This document shows positions 48,057 to 59,900 of a stretch of 64,000 nucleotides of DNA, one piece after another. The notes beneath the pieces were generated by a model, which saw only the letters and a program-made list of their open reading frames with translations, made no database searches and had not been told where the DNA came from. Within the stretch, counting starts at the first letter, position 1. Each line of letters begins with the position of its first letter. Made by a program: the position numbers and the translations under genes. Source of the DNA: Ciona intestinalis (taxonomy: Eukaryota; Chordata; Ascidiacea; Phlebobranchia; Cionidae); NCBI RefSeq assembly GCF_000224145.3, contig NC_020173.2:3016499-3080498 (forward strand). Direction: 5' to 3'.

Positions 48057-49681
48057 GATTCTACAGTGAAAAACAGTTTACTTCTTAAACAAACTGCCAA
48101 AATACGGCACGAACTTGGTAAGATTTTGTAGAAATCTAGAGCAACAACAACAAGAAAAACAAAACGTGAAATTTTCGAACTGTTTTAGGGAATCCACCGA
48201 CTTTACGCGCACTATTTGTAGTAGAGGGCGCCAGCGAAAAAATAATTTATTTTCACGGGGTTGCTTTTTTGTGAACAAGGGTCTTAAAAAACTATTTGGA
48301 TCACCTTCTAACTACTTTTTTTTATACTAAACCACATACCCAACATTCAAGAGATTAAAAGCAAGTAAAATATTTCAATGGTTGTGTAGCAATAACTCGT
48401 ACATGTGTTTACAAAACAAAAACTACTGTTAAGTAGTTCTTGACTGCTGTTTAGTACTACAACAGTACATTTTAATGATATATATACATATGAATACCTC
48501 AGTCATGTGGAAATATACTACAATAGGTATGTATTGACCAAGGAGTATAATGATACTGCCGGTAGCAACTTAGTTTCGCATGAAACACAGTTAAAACATC
48601 CTACCAGAGGCCCGTCGAAATTCCTGCTACTCAAGTAAAGTCATACATTCTATGCTTTTAAATAAAAACACTAAAATTCAAATCAGATTAAATAGAGAAT
48701 AAAATCAATAAAATAATGATATATTTAGAGATTAAATAGAGAATAAAATCAATAAAATAATGAAAATGGTGTAATTGCTATATATGAACTTAATTTGCAC
48801 CTAAACAAAGTATAAGTGTGTAACATATTGTACGCTGCCACAACAGGTAACAATTATTACTAATGCTTCTGTAAGCCACTTTTTTCACATTATAAGGAAA
48901 TTTAACTTTGTGTGAGTCACATTTAAAATAAAACGAATAATATTAAATTGGGGATCTGTGTTTAAATAGTACACACACAGAAATTAAAAAGAGATAATTA
49001 AGAATCAGAAGAAAATCATCTGAAAGAATCATGAACATTTGTTACAGCTAGGACTGGTATTATATATTGCACTTATAGTTCAGAACAGAATAGTTATATA
49101 ATGTGGCAGAAATGTTGGATATAAATTTGAATGAAAAAGAGTTTTGGTTGCTTAAAGAATTTTTATCATGTAGTGTAAAATATCTATCTCAGTATGCCTG
49201 GTGCTAGGATGCATAGATGGTATAATACAATGCAAATGTGGGATAAATTGAAAATTTTGAAAAAACTTTGGTATTTAGAAACCTGGAATGCCAGGTTAAT
49301 TTATATAGATTACCACTTAACTTATATTTCATGATTCTAAACTTACACTTTTAATTAATCTTAGTAACTTTTGGTGTGATTTGACACTAAATCAATTAGA
49401 GCAAGCTTTGAGTCAAAAACCACTATTTACAAAATAGTGGTTTTTGACTCAAAGCTTAAGAAACACTGAATTTAAGATAAAAAATATATTTAACCAACTG
49501 CTGTTGACTGATAATACATATCAGTGTTTTAAGCCATATGCCCTTCTTGATAAATTTAGGTTGCCGAATGCCTACAATCCTTAACAAAGCGTTTGAGCGT
49601 TTTGACTGTTGTTGAACATTAATTTACTTTTTGTATGATTACAAGAACATTTTAAAACCAACAGTCACATCAACAAATTAA
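48057..49681. other. Spacer between NUP107 and WASHC1
   Basis: It should hold the NUP107 promoter at its left end and the WASHC1 3' UTR at its right. The acceptor-like TTTTTCACTGTAG ends 4 nt upstream of the NUP107 ATG. A perfect 25-bp hairpin lies at 49403-49457. A 38-bp direct duplication (agattaaatagagaataaaa type) lies near 48685-48765. No gene seen. Confidence 0.6.
49403..49457. repeat. Perfect 25-bp inverted repeat with 5-nt loop
   Basis: The left arm at 49403-49427 starts aagctttgagtcaaaaacca; the right arm at 49433-49457 is its exact complement; the loop is tacaa. It lies about 225 bp past the WASHC1 stop, so it may be in that 3' UTR. Confidence 0.95.
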
Positions 49682-52600
49682 CTAATTCCAATCGTCATCA
49701 TCGGCTACAGAAGTAGGTTCATGTTTAGTGGGAGGGGGTGGTATCATGGCTGATATTTTATCCATGGCTGAACCTGATGCTTCTGGTTTCTTAGTGCCAG
49801 ATATTCCTTTACGTCTCATGGCAAGTTTACTAAACAAATCAGACATCAAGTCACCCCCACTACTGGCTGCAACCTTTGCCTGGAAAAATAAAATCAACTT
49901 TAAAAACTACAGTGTATGGAGTGTATAATCACCCACAAATTCACATATGTGGCAACTCGAAAACGAGGTGTATAAAAACAGAATACCGTGTTATAACAGA
50001 TGTCGTAGCAGTACAAGATTAAAGGTGTGTATCTTTAAGATATAATAAGGTAATGTTGTTACATCTGTCATTATATAATAAGTATTCTACTCTGTGTGGT
50101 GAGGTTCTACAAAATGACACAGGACCTTGGAATTAGGCCAGAGTTGGCCCATTAATATTACATAATGGTAATAATTAATTACCTCTTCTTTTTCCTTCTT
50201 CTTCTGCAACTTTCTCTCCTTTGCGCTCTTCAGTTTTACTTTACCAGCCCCACCAGCCGCTCGTATCGATTCCATTAAGTTGGATCTACCATCTGCTGCT
50301 ACAACTGGGGGCGTGTCCTTTGTAAGGGGCGGAGCACTTGTAGGGGGTGGGGCACTTGTAAGGGGTGGCGGGGGAGGGGGTATGGGCTCACTTGGAGGTG
50401 GTGGGGGTGGGGGGATGTTTGAAGGTGGAGGAGGTGGGGGTGGGGTGTTTTCTGGGGGAGGAGGGGGTCCTGGTGGTGGGGGTTCATTACTGGGTTCAGG
50501 GGTTGCATTTAACCCAGGTAGATCAGGTAAATTACCAATGTTAGCAAGGGAGGGGGCGATGCCTTCTTTCAAATCGGAGGTAAATGAAAGGTCAGCAACA
50601 CCTATGTGGAAATATGTGTTATAAATCATATTCTTAACTTTTATTTTATACTAGTAAGATCTTATGGTAAAGCAAGCCGGTGGATCTGGATTTAGGTTAA
50701 GGTTCTTTCATTACCTTAAACTGGTTTATGTTTATAAAACATTGGACGAATAAAGTTAATACTTTGGTATTTAACAATCATTAAATTCTTTAACAATCAT
50801 CAAATTCATTGCTTAGGCTATTAAATCCATCTCTTCAAAGCAACAATAAAAACTAACTTTGTAAGTTATTGTAACAAATAAAATAACCTGTCAATAATAT
50901 TCAACAAACCTGGTAAGTCTGGGAGATCCATCGGCACATCAATTTCTGGGACATCCCCTAGATCGGGAATGTAAAGATAATTTTCCACCAGGTGTCTCTC
51001 CATCTCCTCCCGATTAGCAATGGATGCAGGAGCATCAGCGAGACCATCTTCCTTTTCCTCCTCAAGGTCAGTCCTCGTCTTCGAAGTGACTCCAAGAGGA
51101 TCAAAGATTGAATATTTCTTGTATCTGGTAGAAAAAGGTGTCATGTTATTCAAACTTTTAACAAAATGTATATCATGTCACCGCAAATAGGCACCCTGTC
51201 TGTTGCAGGTGCTCTCATTATGAAAGTAACTTATTCATCCTTATGTTGTGAGGCAATGAGTCTTTTACCAGGGATTAATCTTATTATAGATGAACACAAC
51301 TTATGCAAAACAGGTGAACGCAGTCATTACATTATGTTTTTTTGCATGCATCGTAAATTACCTTGTCTTTGTTAGTAATTTTAACATGGTTTCCAAACTT
51401 TTGAGCTAAACACCCTCTTTTGTAAACTAAGGTATATCCAAATTTATGTCAAATGAACCAGCCAGAATAAAAGGATATTATAAAAAAATAAAACAGGATA
51501 ACGGAACAACTTTACAAGTTACAAAACTTTAGTAAAAAAAAATACTTACGGGTTTTCTGAAGTATTGAACAGCAGAAGTGAGCTTATAGATTTACAATCC
51601 TTAGGCATTCCACCCAAACCTTCAGCATCATCTACACTACTTGAGCGTAACTTTGGCTGAGGAACCTTAATATGGAAGGGTGGTTGTTTATTATCAAGTT
51701 TCAAACTTTGTTCATTTAATGGCTTTGACATTTAGGCCAGATGCCCATTATCCGGCACCCATGCTGCTACAACCCATAAGAGAACAATGGGTGGCAGCAA
51801 TGGCTGTTAAGTGTCTAGCCCAAGGACACAAATGCCTAAAATGTTTTCTATTCTAAATGAAAAAGGTTTTACAAACATTAGTGCTAGAGGAAGTAATGCA
51901 ATGAAAACACTGTTACAATTTAAAGTATCTGATGATAAACTTTAAACGCACATTATATGATCATGCTTCAATATCCCATTCACCCACACTTCCCATCCCA
52001 CCTGGTAAAATTGTTTTTTTTCATTGATTTCACTTTCACTAAAATTCTTGAATTGACTTTTTATTTTTCTATATTTTCGTGTGACTTGCAACAAGGAACA
52101 CTCAATATCTATAATAAATCATAAGAGATATTATTTTAATTATTATTGGGATAACAATTATTGTTGTGAATGTAACAATAACCATTGTGACAACTGACAA
52201 CGAATGTATGTTGTTATAACACACTATGAATATGGATATATAAATAGAGAAAAAATGATATTCCATTTAAGCACGCAGTCTTTATATTTTGCTAAAAAAA
52301 CATTACATTAATGGTAATTGAAGTATCAGTATTTAGCTATGTAAACAGTACAGTTTGAGTATTTTCCATGAACCTATACCACCAGCAACATTTGCAACAG
52401 GACTCACCATAAAAAAGAGATTGATATGATTGTAATTCCTCAGGTGCTGGATACTTTGAACTTGAAAACACTTGAATAGCTCGGTTGGTTCCTTTGATTT
52501 GTTCAATCTTTGCTTCAGCGGTCGAAATTCTTTGCTGAAGTTTTTGAAGATAGTCTCGATTCTCCTTCACACGGTTTGTTACTCTGTAACAAATGAAAAT

Positions 52601-52937
52601 ATTTTGTAAATAGGTGCAAGTTTTATGACAAAAAAACTTAGTTCTTTTTAATTTTGTTAAATAAAATAAAGAAAAACTCTCCTACAGTCTATGTTAACTG
52701 CTAAACCTTAACCACTAATCACAAACCACTAACAATACTGTAAATAAATGAATATGCAACCACATATAATATTTAATATTTACACAGCAAATTTTTATAT
52801 TATAACTAAATTTACCTTTTAAAAATATCCTCGGATACATTTTCCAGATGTGCAAGTGCATCAGCATATTGATTGACAGTTTCCTCTCTCCGTAAGTCGT
52901 GGTTTATCAACCTTACATTATATTTATCACTCCACAT
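49682..52937 (-). CDS. WASHC1: WASHC1, WASH complex subunit 1 (Arp2/3 activator)
   Basis: WASH activates Arp2/3 to build branched actin on endosomes for retromer-dependent sorting. Seven in-phase exons: 52816-52937, 52408-52583, 52002-52108, 51550-51665, 50910-51124, 50183-50601 and 49682-49879. They encode about 450 aa; human has 465. The start gives [19 protein letters not shown], matching the WAHD1 N-terminus. [35 protein letters not shown] and [20 protein letters not shown] are family hallmarks. A long polyproline tract follows; its antisense is the Gly-rich plus-strand frame at 50280-50624. The VCA end has a WH2 ([18 protein letters not shown]), a connector ([18 protein letters not shown]) and an acidic tail (DDDDWN). 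A possible outron acceptor lies 22 nt before the ATG. Confidence 0.95.
51735..51845 (-). repeat. SINE copy, minus strand, truncated
   Basis: The plus strand shows 'catttaggccagatgcccat', 'gctacaacccataag' and 'ctgttaagtgtctagcccaa', in the same order as the copy at 46150. Upstream of WASHC1 exon 4. Confidence 0.65.
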
Positions 52938-53935
52938 ACTTGTAACTTACCCGCTGATTCTGTATAAACAAAATTGTTTATACAATGAAAAATTACCTGA
53001 AATACCGAAAATATTGGTAAAATACAATTTAAATGGTTAATAGACAGGCAAAAGTTAGTCAAACACGCGCATAACCCTTAAACACTTGTATTATAAAATG
53101 TAAATAAAACTAATTTTAGAAAATATTATATTTCTATGGCTCTAAGTATTAATAGGGCAAACATAGAAATAGCAAAAATATAATTTAATTTGTCCCCGTT
53201 TATACAACTTATCAATGTAATATAACATATTGCTACAATTTGTGGCAACATGTTTTCGGTATTTAATAACAAACAATGTTAACTGACCAGTAAATTATAT
53301 GGCTCTGTTAATAGCTATACCTAGAGTATATATTTTCAAACAAACTTCTGCTTTCAAACATGCTGCATATTCCTAAGTTGAGAGTATTAACCCTACAACA
53401 ATCTAGCTGTCTAGAGTTAGCCAAACCACTCAAGTCATTTATGGCACATATATTTAACGTTTATCTTAACAACGCAACAAAATTCAGCAGTGCGGGTTTA
53501 TATACAACATATTTCATAAAGTTATAACAAAACGTTATTGTCATGGAATATAAATCCATTTTAGACCGCCAGGTTTAAAAAAATACAAGGACACAAACAA
53601 ATAATAACACAAACGCATTGAGAAAATATACACTGCAATAACTGGTTGCATAAGAAGTAACGGAAAACATTCATAAACAAGTTGACAGGGGGTTAAAAGT
53701 GTTCTTTGTAGAACTAGTCTTATTTAAAGTAAACTGAATTTTATTTAAAAATTACAAATAATTGAAAATACTTTATGAAAGGCAGAGCTATTAAAATATG
53801 CTGCTCATTTCTTGCTTTTATTCTATTTTACAAAGTATATTTGAGGCACTGATGACACTTCACTGGGACCACCCACAGCTTGGCCTCCTAACTGTTCCAT
53901 GAAACACCTTTGATAAGAAGGTTGCAACATACGCT
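52938..53935. other. Spacer between the WASHC1 start and the SLIT 3' end
   Basis: About 1 kb, AT-rich, no exon recognised. It carries the SLIT 3' UTR signal at 53817 and the putative WASHC1 promoter. A TATACAG acceptor ends 22 nt before the WASHC1 ATG and a GTAAGT-like donor follows it within 10 nt. Confidence 0.55.
53817..53822 (-). terminator. Polyadenylation signal AATAAA for SLIT
   Basis: AATAAA on the minus strand about 115 nt past the SLIT stop codon (53936-53938). Confidence 0.6.
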
Positions 53936-56900
53936 TCAAGAACAAGACTGACATCCACATTTCTTAACCTTCTTTAGAACATGAGTCATTACTGTGCCAT
54001 CCCTACACTTCATTCGTATACTCTTATTCTGCACACGCATGGGCCTACAGCATGATGTAGACGCAGCATCTGCTTGACCAAATACTGAAACACGTTTGGT
54101 TTGTCTGCGATGATTAGCGGGGCAACTACCAGAGCAAACCATGTTCGTAAACCTTCTCCTACTTCTACAGATGGTTGTTCCACCAACAGCTCGTGACTTC
54201 TTACTCACTTTGCTGACTTGATAATATTGCTTGATTCGAGTTCCTGGACATGGACGTATCCCTGTAAATGATAATAAATATAAGTATACAGTTGATTCAA
54301 GTGGATACAACATTTACATTAGCCTAATTTCGTGTATATTTAATGGTTGAAAAAATTATTAGCTTTTACCGAAATATTTTATTTAGAACACCTTTTTAGG
54401 GCAAATTTAACTTCAAATACTGTCAGGCGCACTGTTGAGTTATAACATGTGCACCTTCTTACACACCCATGATACATATTTTAAACTTTTTAAAAATCCT
54501 TATATATACATCAAACATAATAACAATACAGTGATAAACGAGACAACTTAATGGGTATAAATATTTTAACATTTACAAGAACTCACTTGTCTGACAATGT
54601 CTTCCAGTATAACGCTTCTTACACACACACTGATAACCAATATCAGTGGAAACACATCTTCCCCTTCTACAATCAACACCAGCGCAATAATCCAACGTAT
54701 CACAATGTCGCCCACTGAAACCTGTTGATGGAATGTATGTGGTTATAAATCAATTTTATTTATAGTTGGTTTGGTAGAAAGTCTCTTGTATAGTTGCTAT
54801 TCACATAGACATATTTTGCTGGATAGATTATTCAGTGTATAGCTACTTATTTAATGATTGATGTTCATTAACTGCAGAAGATAAATGTATGTGCTATAAC
54901 CATAAGACATGTACAGATTTATAATATAGTAGGGTGGGGGAAGATGCGATACCTTTAGCACATAATATACAAATATCCTGATCGTGTTTTTAATAATTAA
55001 CAACGGTCTATGGGAGTCGTGAGGATATAGTTTTATGATTCTTTGAATGTTCTTTGTTTACGACTAAACGGGACGAGAAAATGGAGTTAAAAGGTGTCCC
55101 ATCTTCCCCCATCCCACTGTATATTGTTTTAACACCAACAATAACTGAAGTATACCAAATCAACAAAACATATTGGTGCTGTCATTTAGGCAATAGTTCA
55201 ACTCTGATCAAAACCCCAGGTCTCACAGCCATGTCACACTGGGACCTCACCCACTAAGCTTACAAGTATTGAAGTCAACTCACCTTTTTCACATTGGCAG
55301 GTATAACTGTCTCCATCCACACGACATGTTCCATGTTGGCAAGCATTTGATGTACATGGTGTCACTCTATCTGTGCATCTGTCGCCTGTAATAGCATTAA
55401 TATAAAAATTAGAACATTTGTGTTTATTGAATGTTACTGCCCTGCCATGAGAGGAAAAAAATAAGTTACTTTTATTTTTATCAGGATAAAGTCCTAATGA
55501 ATGTGAGATGAAAAATTGTTTTAAAAGGATAAAAGGAATAAAAATTAACATATTTATACCGGAGTGACTAAAAAGTTGAGATTAACAGTAACAAAACCTA
55601 AAAAAATAACTGATCTAATAGACATAAATATAGAAATAAGATTTTTATTTAGAAACATAGAAACAACATTAACCTGTGAATCCTTCATCACATCTACATA
55701 CAGGTCCCGTAGATTGATCGAAGATACAATGTCCGTTTAAACATGGTCGCTCGAGGGAGCAAGAGTGCACGGCCTCGTTACCACGACAACCAGGTCTGAT
55801 GTCATTGGTGATGTCATCATGAGGTATGAGGTCGTTGAACATGAGTTGGGTTTGGTTGATGTAGAAGGTATGGATGCAACCTGGGGGGTGAGGTTTTATT
55901 TTTATTCTTTACCGGTGAGGTACTGAGGTCCTTGTCAAGGACCGGGATTTAGGCCAAATGTGGCCCATTACCCCAACCCCTGGAAAGACCATTTCAATCT
56001 TTCATGTGACCAGTGGCGCAACACCGCATCTCAGTCAGACACGTATGGGGTGAGGAGTTAATGTGGAGAATAATATATGTATAACTAATATGGCAAGGTA
56101 ATGTAATAGTGTGTTATAGTAGTGTTATATATAGGAAGCTATCAGCTTTATAAAAAGAATTTATTTGTACACTTTATGCTCACTGTAGAGTTTTGATATG
56201 AGTGTCTACTTATACACTATACACAAATGGTATGTTCATAGACCTCATGCTCACTATCCACTTATAACATATATCTTTCTATACACTGGACACTGAGACA
56301 CTTGGTGTCGAGACTCACCTTTAAAACTGTTAGTATTCCTGATGTGCCACAACCTTCGTGCTGATTGAAGGAGATCGGTTTGAATTCCACCAATAAAAAG
56401 TGGAGAAAACTGCCCTGCTCCAATGACCTCACTTGATGATGTCATTGATGATGTCATACGTTCAACAATTGCTTCACCGCTGTCAACCTTTAGTGACACC
56501 ATGTGGTCACGGATTAAAAGTTCAACCTAAAGTAAAAATTAAAAAGAATGTTAAAAACTTTAAAACTTTTAAAATAATCATGCAAGGCGCTAAAGAAAAA
56601 AAAACCTAAAAAACTTCTTATCTTTCTAACATTTTCAATCACATTATAAAACATGACTATAATACCTTGTGTGCTTCGCCATCATTAATGGGAACTCTAC
56701 TGTAGATAGTTGAACCGGGGGAACTTCCTAAATCGAAACTAACCCTGACATGCCCGGTAAAGAACTCGATAGCAAGATGTTCCCGAGATGTTCCACCAGC
56801 CCCGTCATATAATAACACACCATTTGGCTGTGGGGGAAATACAAGTTAGGCATGGAATGTTGTATTAGAGTGTGCCAGTTTTGGGGTTAATTAAAGTTAT

Positions 56901-59900
56901 ACTTGAATAGAAAAATAAATGTTCTATAAGAATGTGCCGGTTGAAGTAAATCTTATACCGAACGCAAACTGATTTAGTGATTTAAAATAAATGAATTTAA
57001 TGGTTAAGTGTTTGTATTGTAATCAAAGGGTGCTAGGTTCAGTGCTCGGCACTGATACAATTGACAGTGTATGTTTCATTGGGCAACTTAAGGGTTGTAG
57101 CACCCTGGGTTTCAGGATAATTAAGCACATTTAGCCTGGTCAAAATTTAATCCAAAAAAAGTTAAAATTACAAATAGTGTCAGAATTCCATATTTGGTCA
57201 AATACCTGAGTTGTCGAAACAGTGAGCGTAAAATTGGTGTCCAATAAACCAGGCTGTGGGATCTTAATGAAACTTCCATTACGGTGGAAACTCACACTTA
57301 CAAGCTGTGACGGCAATAATACGTGGTTAAACAAAGTATATTTAGGTGTGGTTGAACAACTGCAAAGGAACTGTACACACAGGATTCCTAACTATGCAGA
57401 AAATAACCTTTGGAATGCTTAGAAGTGGCAAACCATGGATAAGTCACCCAAGTTTTCACCCAAAAATATGTTAATATATACACATGTAGATACATTCACA
57501 ATACTAATTCCTCACAAAATTACATATGTGGTAACTCGAACACAGGTTGTATGAAATAGACATTCGTTTTATAATGACTTTCATTGCAGCAATATGAAAA
57601 AGGAATAAAAATAAATTTGTATCTATTCATTCATTCTTTTAACTTACTTTTTCACATTTATCCCCAGTATACCCAGGCAGACAAACACACGAATATCCTC
57701 TCCCTTGCTCAACATAACATAATGAACCATGTTGACAATCATTATCAGAACATGGATCATCTTGAAGGACGTCAACAGAGTTCATGGGGAAAGTACAATA
57801 TTGACCTCTGTGAATACAAATAAACAATTAAAACACAGTTTTAACACTGCTCTGTAAATAATGCTGTATGCATAGAAGTCAATTTGAACAAAATAATATA
57901 TGCATAACTTATCTAGTTTTTTTATACAGGAAAGGCCCACATGTGTTAGTGTAAAAATGAGCATAAAAAAGAACAAAATTCTGGTGTGGTTTTATACTCA
58001 ATTCTATATATGTAAGTCCTACAGAGTAAGGTCCTGGGATTCCTGCCAGAGTTGACTTATTACCCTAACACAGTATGGTTGCAGAAATATATTTTAAAAG
58101 ACTGTTAATGATCTTATTTGCATTACTTATTCATATGCACCAACCTGTATTCTCCTTGACAGTTACATTGATATCCAATAGCAGATTGTGGATTCCTTTC
58201 GCAGATACCAGCATTCTCACACTTATGGTCACGACACGGATCAAACCTATCTGTGCAGTTAACCCCTCTGTATCCCGTGTCACAATCGCATCTGTTGTGT
58301 CATATTATGGTTACATTCATATAACTATTCTGTTATTTAATGTATCTGCCACAATGTAAAATAGTCTTTTTGGCTCATCTGGTAAAAAAGAAAAGTTACA
58401 AAAAAAATTGCAGAATAAAAAAAGAATAAAGCAGCATATTTTTACCACTGCCATTTTTCTTTTAATTTACCCCATTTCAAATTTTGAATAGTTTTATCAT
58501 AAAAAAAAGGAAAATCATTACATAAGGCTCAACAAACCTGTAAGAAATAGAATCAATTTCTTGCACAAGAACGCAAGATCCACCGTTTTGACATGGTTGT
58601 TCTAATGTACATGGATCAGGAATTTGTTCACTACAGTGGTTTCCCATCCTGTTAGAACATGTTGTGTTAGAACTAATACTCTGCTGTAGTTGGTAAAAGG
58701 CACAACATAAAATATATATACCGTTTATGGTTTTAAACATTTATCTGAATAATCTTGTACGGCAGGTCAACAACAGTCGTTAAAAGTGTTCTGTTTTATA
58801 CACCTTGTGCCCGCTAACGAGTTACCACATATTTAACTTCATAGGTGTTAACTTTATTAAAACCCCAGTAATACAATGTATCAACTCTGGTCTCAATCTT
58901 AAACAGTAGGACTTCACCCACGTAGAATAGAATACAATATATATACTTTACTTACCATCCAACTGGGCATTTACAAGTGAATTCATTCACACCGTCCACG
59001 CATGTGGCGTTCGACACTGGGCACGAGGTAGGAGTACAGTCGTCAACATTTACTTCACATCGGTCCCCACTAAACCCAACCGGACATTCACAACTGTGGA
59101 TTGAAAACACTTTGGTAAAAAGCGTGGAAATGGTTTAATAGCTATGCCTTAAAAGTCTATATCTAGACCTCAATGTAGCAGCTTATTGGCAATTCAAATA
59201 GAGATTCTATTATATACCGGCGAGGTCTTTAGTAAGGCACACCTAATATATTAGATGTAGGTCGAGTAAACTAATAAAAAAGCAAAAAGATTGCTTTAAA
59301 GTCAGCACTATCAAGAAAAGTTTACACCCAATATCTATATATCACATTTAAACAAGTATACAGTAGTATTAACCACACAACTTACGTATAAACTGCTTCA
59401 TCTCTAGCAATGCATCTTCCACCATTATTACAAGGTTCCAATATACATGGGTCTATTGGCATCTCACAATGTCTGCCTTTGAATCCTAAATGTAAAATAT
59501 ATAAATATAATTAAAACTGTGCCCTAAAAATATTTATTTTAACACATTTTTTCCAGGCATGAATGAATGTGTAAGAACACTTACTTATTTGGCAGGGCAA
59601 TGACAGCAGTTATTACATGGGTGTTTTATTTCATACATCTAATGCCAACTTATGAGTTACCACATATGTAACTTTGTGGGTAATTATTTACTGAATATTA
59701 TGGCAAAATTTACAAGTGGATGTGATAAAAAAAATTTGTTCTTTGAGAAAAACCTTAAACATTTGGTTTACCTGACTGGCAAGTGCATTGATAGTACTCA
59801 GTTGGATGGTGGCTGCATGTAGAGTTATGTTGGCATGGAGATGATAGGCATGGGTTGCATTTCACAGCAATTGCAATGTCCAGAGGTCCTATATAAAGAA

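Noticed and set aside
49403..49457. microRNA precursor
   Set aside because: Perfect 25-bp arms with a 5-nt loop are too short and too perfect for a usual animal pre-miRNA.
50280..50624. Plus-strand Gly-rich open frame
   Set aside because: Antisense of the WASHC1 polyproline tract; the minus frame matches the WASH family on both sides.
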